Positions 42,874-52,937 of a DNA stretch of 64,000 nt are shown in pieces (position 1 is the first letter of the stretch; each line of letters starts with the position of its first letter). Origin of the DNA: Lysinibacillus sphaericus (GTDB lineage Bacteria; Bacillota; Bacilli; Bacillales_A; Planococcaceae); assembly GCF_006864135.1 (NCBI RefSeq), contig NZ_SADV01000004.1:1-64000 (forward strand), written 5' to 3'. The notes beneath the pieces are model-generated. The model had not been told where the DNA came from. It searched no databases and was given only the letters and a program-made list of their open reading frames with translations. Position numbers and translations under genes: made by a program.

Positions 42874-43806
42874 ATGAGCATTTGGCGAATGATAGTTTTG
42901 TCATGTTTGACCGTTTTAGTACTAAGTGGTTGTGCAATATCAATAGATGAACCGAATCCGCAAGCAGAACCAGACGGGGAGCACGCAGGGACGGAACAAG
43001 ATATGAAACAAGATGAGCAACAAACAGAAAATGAGGAAAAAACCTCAAAAAATGTATTGACGCAAATTTTTGAACATTTTTTTGAGCCATCACCAGAGGA
43101 TTTACGGAAAATTGATGATAAAAGCGCAAAGCAACTACAGTACCTAGCGCTCGGCGATTCTTTGACGGCCGGTGTTGGTGATGAGTATAGTAAAGACGGT
43201 TTTGTTGGAAGACTAGCAGATTCATTGGTTGCTTGGCCCTCGATTTCAGATGTTGAAGTCGATAATCGAGGAAAAAGAGGAAGACGTAGTGATCAGCTAC
43301 TAAAATTAGTGGAAAAAGGGCATTATGATGAAGAGTTGCAAAAAGCACAGCTCATTTCAATTACTGTGGGTGGAAATGATGTCATGAAGATTGTCAAACA
43401 CGATCTGTTTAATTTGAAACGAGATGCTTTTGATAAAGAATTGAAGGCATATAAGAAACGCTATAGTAAAATTGTTGAAGGCATACGAGCTAAAAACCCA
43501 GAAGTGCCTTTATTACTTATCGGTTTTTATAATCCATTCTCAATCGTGACAAATGAAGCGAATGAATTTGATACGATTATTACGGAGTGGAATAAAGTCA
43601 TTGAAGACATAGCCAAGAAAGATACGAATGCGTGCTATATCTCAGTGGAGGACTTGTTTGATTCAAATAAAGAGCTCGTTTATCATACCGATTTCTTTCA
43701 CCCAAATGCAAAAGGCTATGACAAAATGAATGAGCGAATTTTAAAAGCAATGGAGAAATGTAACATGGAACAAAAGATTAACAAGGAAATAGGCTTCGAG
43801 GAGTGA
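42874..43806 (+). CDS. ypmR: SGNH/GDSL-family lipoprotein hydrolase, YpmR-like
   Basis: About 310 residues. Signal peptide with lipobox LSGC, an acidic Glu/Asp/Gln linker (about 25-65), then the SGNH domain: block I LGDSLTAG with the nucleophilic Ser, block III GGND, and the C-terminal DFFHPN with Asp and His. The ATG at 42874 follows GGAAGGTGG. It forms an operon with the ypmS, msrA and msrB genes, 4 bp before ypmS. The natural substrate is unknown; it is exposed outside the membrane. Confidence 0.88.
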   Translation: MSIWRMIVLSCLTVLVLSGCAISIDEPNPQAEPDGEHAGTEQDMKQDEQQTENEEKTSKNVLTQIFEHFFEPSPEDLRKIDDKSAKQLQYLALGDSLTAGVGDEYSKDGFVGRLADSLVAWPSISDVEVDNRGKRGRRSDQLLKLVEKGHYDEELQKAQLISITVGGNDVMKIVKHDLFNLKRDAFDKELKAYKKRYSKIVEGIRAKNPEVPLLLIGFYNPFSIVTNEANEFDTIITEWNKVIEDIAKKDTNACYISVEDLFDSNKELVYHTDFFHPNAKGYDKMNERILKAMEKCNMEQKINKEIGFEE

Positions 43807-43810
43807 CGAA

Positions 43811-44386
43811 ATGAATAAATGGAAATTCGCATTTTTTGCCTTAGCAGGCACAGTGCTTTTTGCAATCCTCCTCGTCGTTTTTTTAGTAACTAGACCAATA
43901 GACGGAGTAAATTTAGCAGAGAGTTCAAAAGAGGAAAGTGAAGTAAAAGGAAATGTACTCGTTGTCCAAACAACAACGAAGGAATTAGAATCTATATCGA
44001 AGAAGTATTTAAAAGATGCTGGGTCACCATTACCGTTGGACTTTACGATTGGTGATGATATTCAATTAAAAAGTACACTTAAGGTGTTCTACACAGAAAT
44101 CCCCATTTCAATGAACTTCGATCCGATTGTGGATAAGAAAGGGAATATTATTTTAAAACAGACAGGAATGAATGTTGGGCTGTTAAATATTCCACTTGAG
44201 ACAGCGATGAAAATTATGCGAGACACGGTGGATTTCCCTTCTTGGATTTCAATCGACCCTAGTAAGGCAGAAATTTATATTGACTTATCACGCATTAACA
44301 TTGCTTCAGGATCGCGTATTAAAGCAAAAGAATTAGACTTACCAAAGGATAAGATTTTACTGGAAATTATTGTTCCTGGTGAATAA
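43811..44386 (+). CDS. ypmS: YpmS-like membrane-anchored protein (DUF2140)
   Basis: A 191-residue protein with one N-terminal membrane segment (about 7-28) and an external domain that matches YpmS/DUF2140: DFTIGDDIQLKSTLKVF, FYTEIPISMNFDP and the late FPSWISIDP. It starts 4 bp after ypmR and ends 12 bp before msrA, so it is co-transcribed. The function is unknown. Confidence 0.85.
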   Translation: MNKWKFAFFALAGTVLFAILLVVFLVTRPIDGVNLAESSKEESEVKGNVLVVQTTTKELESISKKYLKDAGSPLPLDFTIGDDIQLKSTLKVFYTEIPISMNFDPIVDKKGNIILKQTGMNVGLLNIPLETAMKIMRDTVDFPSWISIDPSKAEIYIDLSRINIASGSRIKAKELDLPKDKILLEIIVPGE

Positions 44387-44398
44387 GGAGTGAGATAA

Positions 44399-44932
44399 AT
44401 GGCAAAGCAATTGGCAACATTTGCAGGTGGTTGTTTTTGGTGTATGGTCAAGCCTTTTGACGAAACACCTGGCATTGAATCAGTAATTTCCGGCTATACG
44501 GGTGGACATGTTGTCAATCCAACATATGAACAAGTATGCTCTGAAACGACAGGACATGTTGAAGCGGTTCAAATTACGTTTGACGATGAGCTATATTCTT
44601 ACGAGCAATTACTATCGACATTTTGGACATTAATTGATCCAACTGACGCTGGAGGACAATTTTATGATCGTGGAGAGTCCTACACGACTGCGATTTTTTA
44701 CCACAATGATGAGCAGCTTGATTTGGCTGAACGTGCTAAGGCAGAATTACAGGCATCTTTTAAATTCGATAAGCCGATTGCCGTGAAAGTTTTACCGGCA
44801 AGTCCGTTTTATCCAGCTGAAGACTATCATCAATATTATTATAAGAAAAATCCAATGCACTACGAGCGCTATGCAGTAGGGTCTGGTCGCAAAGCGTTTC
44901 AGGAGACACACTGGGGGCTGAAAAATGAATAA
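44399..44932 (+). CDS. msrA: peptide methionine (S)-S-oxide reductase MsrA
   Basis: A 177-residue enzyme with the active site GCFWC at residues 12-16. It also shows GYTGG, GHVEAVQ and the conserved tail region PAEDYHQYY. It repairs the S form of methionine sulfoxide in proteins, with electrons from thioredoxin. It overlaps msrB by 8 bp (44925-44932), so the two are translationally coupled. Confidence 0.97.
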   Translation: MAKQLATFAGGCFWCMVKPFDETPGIESVISGYTGGHVVNPTYEQVCSETTGHVEAVQITFDDELYSYEQLLSTFWTLIDPTDAGGQFYDRGESYTTAIFYHNDEQLDLAERAKAELQASFKFDKPIAVKVLPASPFYPAEDYHQYYYKKNPMHYERYAVGSGRKAFQETHWGLKNE

Positions 44933-45353
44933 AGAACAACGTTTAAAAGGGTTAACGGACATGCAATATTACGTGACACAGGAAAATGGAACAGAGCCAC
45001 CGTTCCGTAATGAATTTGATAAGCACTTTGAAGAGGGTATTTATGTAGATATCGTTTCGGGGAAGCCATTATTTAGCTCGCTCGATAAATTCGATTCAGG
45101 TTGTGGCTGGCCAGCGTTTGCAAAGCCTATTGGAAAGGAAGAAGTAACGGAGCATTTCGATACGTCTCATGGGATGCGCCGCGTAGAAGTTCGAAGCACA
45201 GACGCTGATTCTCATTTAGGCCATGTCTTTCCGGATGGGCCAAGTGAGCTTGGAGGCTTACGCTATTGCATTAACTCCGCAGCCCTCCGCTTTGTACGAA
45301 AAGAAGATTTAGAAAAAGACGGCTATGCAGAATATCTTACATTATTTAAATAA
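44925..45353 (+). CDS. msrB: peptide methionine (R)-S-oxide reductase MsrB
   Basis: A 142-residue SelR-domain protein. [11 protein letters not shown] and the [10 protein letters not shown] region are the family hallmarks; the catalytic Cys is in [11 protein letters not shown]. The two CxxC zinc knuckles of some MsrB proteins are absent, as in other Bacillus MsrB. It reduces the R form of methionine sulfoxide and is the last gene of the ypmR operon. Confidence 0.96.
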   Translation: MNKEQRLKGLTDMQYYVTQENGTEPPFRNEFDKHFEEGIYVDIVSGKPLFSSLDKFDSGCGWPAFAKPIGKEEVTEHFDTSHGMRRVEVRSTDADSHLGHVFPDGPSELGGLRYCINSAALRFVRKEDLEKDGYAEYLTLFK

Positions 45354-45354
45354 C

Positions 45355-45394
45355 AAAAACTCCTAGCAGAATAGATCGTGCTAGGAGTTTTTTT
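45355..45394 (+). terminator. terminator of the ypmR-msrB operon
   Basis: AAAAACTCCTAGCA pairs with TGCTAGGAGTTTTT, followed by further T. Just after it (45417-45437) lies one isolated satellite-like unit, AAGCGACGGATAGAACG. Confidence 0.85.
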
Positions 45395-45452
45395 ATGGTT
45401 ATTTAAATTGTATCAAAAGCGACGGATAGAACGTCATCATTGTTTAGAAATA

Positions 45453-46199
45453 TTAACTGATTGATCTTGCAATTCTAAATCCGATATCATCAATAAAGAA
45501 ATCAGGCATACTCTTACGACGACAGGTAGCTCCACAACCACGTTCTTCCTCAGCCCAACTACCTCCTCGGATTATACGATAATTGCCAAATATCTCTTCA
45601 TCGTATATGTCCCAGCACCACTCCTAAACATTTCCTATCATGTCGTACAAGCCCCATTCATTAGGCATTTTTTCTCCAACTTTGTGTACACGTTCGTTGG
45701 AATTATTTTGATACCAAGCAATTTCGTCAATTTCTCCATACCGATAGCCTTTTGATTTTGCTTTACATGCATACTGCCATTCAGCATCTGTCGGTAATCG
45801 AAAACCATTAGAACTATAATTGCAGACAACTAATTTACTTTGCTGATCACAATCATAAAACTCGTCATAGCCAAGAGCATCAGACAATAAATTGCAAAAG
45901 TTCACTGCATCTATCCATGAAACATTAACAATTGGTTTTCGATCATTTATTGGTGTTAAAAATTTCTTTCCCATAATAGTTGCATAAAGTTCTTCAGTCA
46001 CAGTATATTTAGCAAGATAAAATGGCTGTATCTCAACATTCCAACTAACTTCCTTTAAATTTTTCCTTTTACCTGGCATTCCAAATTTATAGTTCGAACT
46101 AATCCATTTTTGCTCGTTTCGAAAATCTCGTAGGCGAATTTCTCCTTCAGGAATATACACCATTAATTCATTTAAGTAATGATTCAAATTAGTTAACAT
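45453..46199 (-). pseudogene. formylglycine-generating-enzyme-like protein, interrupted by one TAG codon
   Basis: About 248 codons of an FGE/SUMF1-domain protein: PFYLAKYTVTEELYATIMG, NVSWIDAVNFCNLLSD, NGFRLPTDAEWQYACKA and GLYDMIGNV. The next codon is TAG (45624-45626) where the signature GNVWEW requires Trp (TGG). The frame continues intact EWCWDIYDEE, RIIRGGSWAEEERGC and GFRIARSIS to a TAA. One substitution thus splits an otherwise complete gene. The start ATG at 46199 follows GGAGAGG. Confidence 0.85.
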
Positions 46200-46329
46200 T
46201 GTCCTCTCCAAATCTTAACCTATTGTTTTAGACTACGATCTCCATTAAAATTTGGTGCTTGATCATGTATCTGCTTCATGAATAAAGAACATCTTTTAGA
46301 CGATTTTTTAATAGAGATTCTGAGACATT

Positions 46330-48168
46330 TTAAACTTTAAATTCACTTACAAGATTACGCAGACTATCTGCCTGTTGAGCAAGCTCTGTGGCAGAGGCGT
46401 TAATTTCCTGCATGGATGCAGATCCTTGAGTGGCTGCAGCGGCTGAAGTGACTGTGTTGGCAGCTGATTGTTCTGCATAGGCATTCACATGGACAAAATC
46501 ATTCGCTACAGCATTGCTATAGTCAAGAGTTAATGCAATTTTCTCTACCATGGTCGCGATAATTGTCGTCGTTTCTTGAGTATGCGTTAAAATATTGTCT
46601 AAAGATTGGTTTGTTTCATTTGTTACTTCAACGCCACGAATAACGGATGATACACCCTCGTGGTTTTGAGAGATGATGGATGTTACTTCGTCTTGAATGG
46701 ACGTTACAATGGATGTTACTTCTTTTGCGGCATTTTGAGATTGTACGGCTAGCTTTCGAACTTCATCAGCGACTACCGCAAAGCCCCGCCCGTGCTCACC
46801 AGCGCGTGCTGCCTCAATCGCTGCATTTAAGGCGAGTAAATTTGTTTGCTCTGAAATAGCAGTGATCGTGCCGATAATAGATGTTATGTCGGCGGATTTT
46901 CGACCGAGTGCTTCGACTATAGAAGTCGTGGAGGCCATCGTTTCTTCTATAGCTTGCATGACTAATGAAGATTGTTGAACGGAGCGACTGCCTTCATCAG
47001 CTGCTTGCTGCATAGCTAGGGATGCACGCTGAACAGCATTTGCTTGCTCATTTAAATGGTGTACAGCATGCTCAAGATCACTCATTTTTTGTTGTGCGCT
47101 AGACATACTAAAAATCGTATTTTCGCTATCACTTGCAATATCAGCTGTAGCATCAGCAATATTCTGTATGGTACGGGCATTTTCATCGGCTAAAGACATT
47201 AGCTCTAAGCTACTGCTTGAAACATGGTCCGCCAGATTACTGACACGTTTAATTAAGAAAGATATCGATTCAATAAGTGTATTAGTTGAAGTGGCAATAA
47301 TTGAGAACTCGTCATGATTACGAACTTTAACACGTCGTGTCAAGTCGCCACCCGCCTGTGCAATATCGAGAATGGAATGGTTAATGGCCTGTGTATTGTT
47401 TCTTAATGATTTAAATAACATATAACCAAAAATAATAATTGCAATAAATCCAAGTATGGAAATGAAGAAGAAAGAAGTAATAGATAGTGTAACTTGCTTG
47501 TTAAGCTTATCTAATTTTGCTTTATTAGCATCATCCATAACCGCATTAATGGACCCGATATTTTTGTCAATATAATTCTTCATCGTTTCTCCAGTACCGC
47601 CCATCATGAGCTTTCGAGCTTGTTCGAGACCAAGCTCATCACGCATTGTCATGACTTTTAAAGAATATTCAAGGTAATTTTTATAATACTGATCGATCGC
47701 CTGTATATGACCTAACTCTAACTCTCTTTCTGTAAACTGCTCTTCTAAGGCTTTCATTTTTTTATCGATAGTATCAATTTTCATTTTATAAGATGTAGCA
47801 AAGTTCCCGTCCCCGGTAATTAAATAGGCTTGTTCTAAATTGGTGAGCCTCGCAATTTCATAAGCAAGTTGGTTGACAGTTAATTGTTCCTGAACGTTTT
47901 TCTCAGTAAAGTCTTTCATTTGTCTTTGCAGATTCTGAATATTAATATACGATAATAAACCCATTGTGCCATTTATAACAATCAGGAGAGAAAATATGAT
48001 AAGGACTTTGCCTCGTATTAAATGGTAAAAACGTTGTCGTTTTTCTTTAGTAGGAGGGAGATTACGCCTATCTTCTTCCAAATTTTTTACTTTCTTTTTT
48101 GAAAACCTAGTTTTAAAGAGAGACAGGCGTTTCTGTATGGAGATCCTGTATTTATGAGAGTTATTCAT
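46330..48168 (-). CDS. methyl-accepting chemotaxis protein with a large external sensor
   Basis: About 612 residues: a basic N-terminal tail (1-45), TM1 near 50-70, an external four-helix/CHASE3-like domain (about 75-225), TM2 near 228-252, HAMP (255-310) and the signalling domain with [20 protein letters not shown] and [15 protein letters not shown]. It relays an external signal to CheA. The ATG at 48168 has GAAGGTG upstream. A 22-bp motif shared with the aspA upstream region lies 80 bp upstream. Confidence 0.9.
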   Translation of the reverse strand: MNNSHKYRISIQKRLSLFKTRFSKKKVKNLEEDRRNLPPTKEKRQRFYHLIRGKVLIIFSLLIVINGTMGLLSYINIQNLQRQMKDFTEKNVQEQLTVNQLAYEIARLTNLEQAYLITGDGNFATSYKMKIDTIDKKMKALEEQFTERELELGHIQAIDQYYKNYLEYSLKVMTMRDELGLEQARKLMMGGTGETMKNYIDKNIGSINAVMDDANKAKLDKLNKQVTLSITSFFFISILGFIAIIIFGYMLFKSLRNNTQAINHSILDIAQAGGDLTRRVKVRNHDEFSIIATSTNTLIESISFLIKRVSNLADHVSSSSLELMSLADENARTIQNIADATADIASDSENTIFSMSSAQQKMSDLEHAVHHLNEQANAVQRASLAMQQAADEGSRSVQQSSLVMQAIEETMASTTSIVEALGRKSADITSIIGTITAISEQTNLLALNAAIEAARAGEHGRGFAVVADEVRKLAVQSQNAAKEVTSIVTSIQDEVTSIISQNHEGVSSVIRGVEVTNETNQSLDNILTHTQETTTIIATMVEKIALTLDYSNAVANDFVHVNAYAEQSAANTVTSAAAATQGSASMQEINASATELAQQADSLRNLVSEFKV

Positions 48169-48428
48169 CGCCATCACCTTCCTATTTTTGAATAGATGGT
48201 TTAAATTTTACCGTATTTTACTAGGTATTTCTATCCCTTTTATCTAAAAATTTTCATTTTTCAGACAAAAACGCATACTATTTTTCTGTGACGAAAGTCC
48301 AGATATTGACGAGAGAATAGTACTGTTAGGATGAATAGGAGAAAATGCTTAATAGATATTTTTGTGACGAAGAAGGTATTTTTTGATAAACTAGCGGAAA
48401 GCAGAAGAGTAAAGAGGGGATTTCTAGT

Positions 48429-48647
48429 ATGAAAAAGAGCTTTTATTTGTATGTACTAACATTTAGAGGTGGGGATTGGTCAGATCCTAAAGTGCGATTT
48501 GCGGAGGAAATGTTCCATGAGCATAATTTTCCGAAGCAGAGTGAGGAATTTGATGAGCTTTCTTCTTATATTGAATCTTACGCCACAGACAACTTAACAA
48601 CAGGAGTATTTGATGAGTTGTGGGCATTATACGTAGATCATGCGTGA
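48429..48647 (+). CDS. YozE-family protein
   Basis: A 72-residue acidic protein matching the YozE SAM-like domain (UPF0346): [26 protein letters not shown], then SYIESY and FDELWALY. The start is ATG after GAGGGG. Function is unknown in the family. Confidence 0.85.
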   Translation: MKKSFYLYVLTFRGGDWSDPKVRFAEEMFHEHNFPKQSEEFDELSSYIESYATDNLTTGVFDELWALYVDHA

Positions 48648-48760
48648 TATAAATTTAGACAAAATAAATAATTTCAAGTTGCTAGACGTCTAGCATTGCG
48701 AAAATAGGAGAAACACAGTATTATTTATAGTGATAACTGACAGAAAAGAGGGATTGCAGT

Positions 48761-49468
48761 ATGAGTATTCATATTAATGCAAAAAAAGGCGAAATCGCTG
48801 ACACAATTTTACTTCCAGGAGATCCATTACGTGCAAAGTATATTGCTGAAACGTTTTTAGAAGATGTTACTTGCTATAACGAAGTTCGTAATATGTTTGG
48901 TTATACAGGTACGTATAAAGGTAAACGTATTTCTGTACAAGGTACTGGTATGGGTGTGCCTTCAATTTCGATTTACGCTACAGAATTGATGCAAGAATAT
49001 GATGTACAAAAATTAATCCGCGTAGGTACTTGTGGTGCAATTCAAAAAGATGTAAAAGTTCGTGACGTTATTTTAGCGCAAGCAGCAACATCTGATACAC
49101 GTATGAACCAAATCATATGGGGCAGCGCTATCGACTTCGCACCGATCTCTGACTTTGATTTATTATTAAAAGCATACAATGCAGGTAAAGAAGCCGGTTT
49201 AAACTTACAAGTAGGTAATATCTTCACAGCAGATATGTTCTATTCTGATGAGCACCAAAATGAAAAATTAGCTCAATATGGCGTACTTGCTGTAGAAATG
49301 GAATCAGCAGCACTTTATACATTAGCTGCAAAACACGGCCGTAAAGCACTTTCGATCTTAACAGTAAGTGACCACATTCTAACTGGTGAAGTAACAACAG
49401 CAGAAGAACGTCAAACTACATTCAATGATATGATCGTTGTTGCACTTGAAGCGGCTATTCAAGAATAG
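48761..49468 (+). CDS. deoD: purine nucleoside phosphorylase DeoD
   Basis: A 235-residue enzyme of the hexameric PNP family. [17 protein letters not shown] starts the phosphate site, RVGTCGAI follows, and the nucleoside site is VEMESAALY with the catalytic SDH near the end. It splits purine (deoxy)nucleosides with phosphate for base salvage. AAAGAGGGA precedes the ATG. It stands alone. Confidence 0.95.
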   Translation: MSIHINAKKGEIADTILLPGDPLRAKYIAETFLEDVTCYNEVRNMFGYTGTYKGKRISVQGTGMGVPSISIYATELMQEYDVQKLIRVGTCGAIQKDVKVRDVILAQAATSDTRMNQIIWGSAIDFAPISDFDLLLKAYNAGKEAGLNLQVGNIFTADMFYSDEHQNEKLAQYGVLAVEMESAALYTLAAKHGRKALSILTVSDHILTGEVTTAEERQTTFNDMIVVALEAAIQE

Positions 49469-49520
49469 TCTGATCAAGGATTTGAAGGTTGGAATAACTT
49501 TCAAAGGGACTAAAAGGGAC

Positions 49521-49545
49521 TACACTAAAAATTAATAAGATTTTT
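49521..49545. repeat. direct repeat, left copy
   Basis: TACACTAAAAATTAATAAG recurs with few changes at 49931 (TACACTAAAAAAATAATAAG). The two copies flank the integrase relic, 410 bp apart. Confidence 0.45.
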
Positions 49546-49548
49546 AAT

Positions 49549-49593
49549 CCTCAACGGGTGACTCGATAAAGATAGCCTGTTGAGGTTTTTTGA
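49549..49593 (+). terminator. terminator downstream of deoD
   Basis: CCTCAACGGG pairs with CCTGTTGAGG (one G-U), followed by TTTTTT. Confidence 0.7.
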
Positions 49594-49599
49594 TGATAA

Positions 49600-49885
49600 T
49601 GAGTTGAAAAGTCTTGCCAACATTAGAGGACGTATTAAGCGTTTCACGAATATTTGCGTGACCTAGTTGTTCAAATGACATTCATATTACCGGTTTAGAC
49701 AATATATACAAAGCAAATGTATGTCGCAAACTATGAACCATAATTGAAGGTATCGAATACTGACGTACAATATCTTGCCATTGTTTACTCAAATGGCCAG
49801 GATGATTTGGAAAACAGTTATCCTTTGAGAACAATATAAATGGGCTTTCCGTCCTTGTATAAAGTATGATTGAACCTATCTCCAA
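49600..49885 (-). pseudogene. tyrosine recombinase (phage-type integrase) C-terminal relic
   Basis: One frame gives WQDIVRQYSIPSIMVHSLRHTFA with the HxLR active-site motif. After an in-frame stop another frame gives QLGHANIRETLNTSSNVG, where the second His is present but the catalytic Tyr is replaced (S-S-N instead of Y-S-H). The N-terminal domains are gone. It points to an old integrated element at this place. Confidence 0.75.
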
Positions 49886-49930
49886 GTTTGGATAGCTTCT
49901 TTTGCTTTATCTCAAAGTAAAGGTTTGCGG

Positions 49931-49955
49931 TACACTAAAAAAATAATAAGGTTTA
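49931..49955. repeat. direct repeat, right copy
   Basis: TACACTAAAAAAATAATAAG, the partner of the copy at 49521. Possibly remains of attachment sites around the integrase relic. Confidence 0.4.
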
Positions 49956-50020
49956 CTTTATGAGTTATATTATAGTATTGAATAAATTCTCTTTAAAGAT
50001 AAGAAAAGTAGGTGAACAAA

Positions 50021-50164
50021 GTGGGGAAATATCAATTGGATACCAAAGGTAAGGTAGCTGTGACAAAGTATCATGAAAAAAACAAACCCGCCAAATTTGA
50101 TAAAAAGCAGCAACTTGAAAAAATACGTGCGGAGTATTTGAAAAAGAAACAAACAGACAAATAA
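50021..50164 (+). CDS. small basic protein (47 aa)
   Basis: A GTG-started 47-residue protein, almost entirely charged (MGKYQLDTKGKVAVTKYHEK, then KFDKKQQLEKIRAEYLKKK). GTAGGTG is upstream and a strong terminator follows at 50264, which supports a real single-gene unit. It looks like a nucleic-acid-associated or intrinsically disordered protein. I do not recognise a family. Confidence 0.55.
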   Translation: MGKYQLDTKGKVAVTKYHEKNKPAKFDKKQQLEKIRAEYLKKKQTDK

Positions 50165-50263
50165 TATGAATGAAAACAGAGGAAGATTAAATTTTATTAA
50201 AAGTCAAGTTATAAGCTAAAACTATTTTAAATAGTGAATTCATATTTAATGTCACACATTATA

Positions 50264-50308
50264 AGGATAGGAGAGCTTAATTAAATTCGCTCTATCTATC
50301 CTCTTTTT
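50264..50308 (+). terminator. rho-independent terminator
   Basis: AGGATAGGAGAGC pairs with GCTCTATCTATCCT, followed by CTTTTTT. Confidence 0.75.
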
Positions 50309-50324
50309 TACTACAGATGACCCT

Positions 50325-50959
50325 ATGGATTTAACCATAAAAGAAAATAAAACAACAGGTGCTTATACTAATTATTTATGTAATGAAAAGATTCCATATA
50401 TATTTGCAAACTTAAATGGATCAAGAAAGGATGTAAAGATACTGGCACATGAATTTGGTCATGCATTTCAAATGGCTATTTTCAACCAAAAAAACAACAT
50501 ACCAGAATTTATACTTCCCACTAATAAAGCTTGTGAGATTAACTCAATTGCATTGGAATTTCTTATTTGGCCCTACATGGAAGAAATATTTGGGGATGAC
50601 GCAATGAATTATAGATATTCCCACTGAGAAAATGCTATATTTGGAATGCCTTATAGGGCTAGTATTGAAGAGTTTTAACATTTTATCTATACAAATCCTA
50701 ACTTATTATTCGTGGAGCGAAGAAAAAATGGGTTGAAATTGAATAAAAATATATGCCATAAAAAACTACTTATAATCACTCTTACTTAAAAAAGGGAACT
50801 TTTGGCACCAACAAATTATATATGGATATTTGTAAACAAGGGGGACGTTTAACTTTCCTAGACGTACTTGATAATTCAGGGATCGCTTCACCATTTAAAG
50901 AAGAAGCATTTGAAAATATGATAAAATCCATTGTTACATGGTTTAGTAAGAATGATTAA
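50325..50959 (+). pseudogene. M3-family oligoendopeptidase (PepF-like) remnant
   Basis: The open first part contains the zinc motif LAHEFGHAFQ and CEINSIALEF, from the catalytic domain. After a TGA at 50627 the sequence continues in frame-shifted pieces: ENAIFGMPYRASIEEF, KKGTFWHQQ, then GGRLTFLDVLDNSG and SPFKEEAFENMIKSIVTW to a TAA. The N-terminal half (about 350 codons) is absent. The product cannot be active. Confidence 0.8.
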
Positions 50960-51213
50960 TTACAACATAATGCCATAAAAAAATCCCTATATAAAATAAT
51001 TATAATATTTGATAAAAGTAACTTCTTAGTTAAACTAACGGAGCGGGTACTTTACTGGAAGATCGTTGAGTTGCGTAGGCAGCTCTTTTTTCTTATTGAA
51101 CTAACGAAGTAGTTTGGTTAAACAATAATATGGATAAAAAGGAATTATTGGTATATATCAAGAACTTTAATATAAGAATTTTAAATTTTGTTTTTTAAAT
51201 GAGAGGTGAAGAA
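50960..51213. other. gap with ACTAACGG-type repeat tails
   Basis: AACTAACGGAGCGGGTACTTTA near 51036 and GAACTAACGAAGTAG near 51101 resemble the tail of the structured dispersed repeat (CTAACGGGGCAGTTTA). No gene. Confidence 0.4.
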
Positions 51214-51642
51214 ATGGACACATGGAGAATTGTTGGTCAAACTAAAACGGTTGGATTCCAAGTAGGAATTAGAAGGACTTTTCCAATTTCGCAGGAAAAA
51301 GCCTGGGAATTAATCGCATCTGAAGATGGATTAAAGTTATGGTTAGGTGAAAGCACCAAAATAAATCTTCAACCAGGTCAGAAATTCTGTACAAAAATGG
51401 GGGAAGGTGAAATTCGAATTGTTAAACCTCTACAACAACTTCGACTTGCTTGGAAAAAAGAAGGATGGGATAAAACTTCTACCATTCAAGTTCGGATCAT
51501 ACCAAAAGAAAATACAAAAACGATCATTAGCTTCCACCAAGAAAATCTCTCTGATCAAAATGTGAGAGAAGAAATGCAGCAATACTGGAAAAGAATTCTT
51601 AAACAAATAGAAGAATGGTTTAATTTTAAAAGGGAGGGATAG
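51214..51642 (+). CDS. SRPBCC (AHSA1-type) domain protein
   Basis: About 142 residues. The start at 51214 follows GAGAGGTG; the frame is open five codons upstream. The AHSA1 pattern is visible: RTFPISQEKAWELIASEDGLKLWLG at the start, a middle GEGEIRIVKPLQQLRLAWKKEGW and a C-terminal helix with MQQYWKRILKQIEEW. These proteins bind hydrophobic ligands or act as small cofactors; the partner is unknown. It lies 3 bp before a VOC gene in the same operon. Confidence 0.8.
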   Translation: MDTWRIVGQTKTVGFQVGIRRTFPISQEKAWELIASEDGLKLWLGESTKINLQPGQKFCTKMGEGEIRIVKPLQQLRLAWKKEGWDKTSTIQVRIIPKENTKTIISFHQENLSDQNVREEMQQYWKRILKQIEEWFNFKREG

Positions 51643-51645
51643 GTT

Positions 51646-52026
51646 ATGAACCCATTTAGTCACATTGACCTTAGAGTAAATAATTTAGAGAAAAATTTAC
51701 CATTCTATGAGGGTTTTCTTACAGCATTAGGCTTTATTCAAACATTCCATAGTGATAAGTGGAAGGTGTTTGCAGCCAATGGGAATCTTCCAAGTGTAGC
51801 CTATTTTGCCATCACTGAAGATCCTTTGCATAAACCGAACGGCAATCTAGTTGGATTTTGGGTAGAAAATCGTGATGAAGTTGACAGACTTGCTACACTG
51901 ATTAAAGAAATTGGTGGAAAAATTACCTCTGGACCTCAACAATTTCCCATCAGCCCTACTTATTATGCAGTTTATTTTGAAGACCCTTGTGGAAATCAAT
52001 ATGAAATTGTTCACCGTTTGAACTAA
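51646..52026 (+). CDS. VOC-family (glyoxalase/dioxygenase-fold) protein
   Basis: A 126-residue protein with two VOC beta-alpha-beta modules: FSHIDLRVNNLEKNLPFYEGFL with a metal-site-like His, and a C-terminal YAVYFEDPCGNQYEIVHR with Glu/His ligand candidates. This fold serves glyoxalase I, FosA/FosB-type thiol transferases and extradiol dioxygenases; which applies here cannot be said. Co-transcribed with the SRPBCC gene. Confidence 0.8.
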   Translation: MNPFSHIDLRVNNLEKNLPFYEGFLTALGFIQTFHSDKWKVFAANGNLPSVAYFAITEDPLHKPNGNLVGFWVENRDEVDRLATLIKEIGGKITSGPQQFPISPTYYAVYFEDPCGNQYEIVHRLN

Positions 52027-52487
52027 ACTTTGCTGAACTCCATAAGCTTTATTTTCGTACTTGTAGTTGGACTATTAACTGAAGTTGATCTTAGGAGACT
52101 TTTTTCCACATCCCTTGAAATGGCAAGTTACTTCCTGATTTAACATTCAATCTGTGCGGTCAGACTAACGGAAGGGCTCAAGACACCATAGTTTATCGAC
52201 CTTCCTCTCCCAGCTTAGTATACAATACCCGTTCTGAGTATATTTTCATCTTCTGTGGTGTAGCGCTGTTTTTTGCGCTACATGGATGGCTAACGGGTGC
52301 TTTATCAGAGCTAAAGGGCTTTTTAATTTAATATAAAAAATCTATTGGTCATCAGTGTGATGAAGGAGGGCTTAATAGTGATTAAGGAAGCATAACAAAA
52401 GGGCTTGTGGTAATTTTATGCACAAGCACTTATTGATGGTTAGCTTTTTGTTTTGGATAAAGAAATGTTGATAATAGCTCACCATAT
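52027..52487. other. intergenic stretch with a structured repeat
   Basis: No gene of normal size. It holds the repeat copy 3 and, near 52156, a further AGACTAACGGAAGGG tail. A GGAAGGAGG at about 52365 precedes only a five-codon frame. Confidence 0.45.
52243..52305. repeat. dispersed structured repeat, copy 3
   Basis: TTCTGTGGTG then stem TGTAGCGC/GCGCTACA, then CATGGATGGCTAACGGG. The stem differs from copies 1 and 2 (TGAAG/CTTCA) by a compensatory change of A-T to T-A at its third pair, while the flanks are almost unchanged. Confidence 0.75.
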
Positions 52488-52937
52488 CTAATCAGTTGAA
52501 ATATAACCAACCTTTTCTAGTAATTTCAATGTTGTATAATTTAAATCTGGAAGTTTTTCTAAAGGGAAATATTTTAAATCTTTACTCTCCTCATTTTGTT
52601 TAATAATGCCTTTAACAGTAGTTGCTTTAAAAATTGCCGTAGCGTTATAAATTTCATCCCCATGTGGAAATTTATAATATAACTCTTTCCCTGAAGCTAA
52701 TCCAACCAATTTCAATTCTTCGGCAATTAATCCTGTTTCTTCATACAACTCCTTTTGAGCAGTTTCTTCAAAACTATCTCCTATTTCCATACCACCGCCT
52801 GGCAGCCCCCAATCTTCTGTATCTGAGCGTAATTGCAATAGTATTTCATTCTTTCTGTTAAAAACAATGATTGCTGAACCTGGTGCAATAATAGGGCTTG
52901 TTCCAACATATTGCCGTAAAGATTTTATATAATTCAT
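52488..52937 (-). CDS. Nudix hydrolase
   Basis: A 149-residue protein with the Nudix box at about residues 47-69 (GGGMEIGDSFEETAQKELYEE, continuing TGL). The R of the consensus REUXEEXGU is replaced by K, a conservative change. It cleaves a nucleoside diphosphate linked to another group; the substrate is unknown. GGAGGA precedes the ATG. It is a single gene. Confidence 0.88.
   Translation of the reverse strand: MNYIKSLRQYVGTSPIIAPGSAIIVFNRKNEILLQLRSDTEDWGLPGGGMEIGDSFEETAQKELYEETGLIAEELKLVGLASGKELYYKFPHGDEIYNATAIFKATTVKGIIKQNEESKDLKYFPLEKLPDLNYTTLKLLEKVGYISTD

Noticed and set aside
42800-43348. 182-codon minus-strand frame
   Set aside because: Antisense shadow of the ypmR gene, with improbable composition (many His, Phe and Arg) and no ribosome binding site.
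49970-50152. 60-codon minus-strand frame
   Set aside because: Antisense to the 47-residue plus-strand gene that has its own ribosome binding site and terminator.
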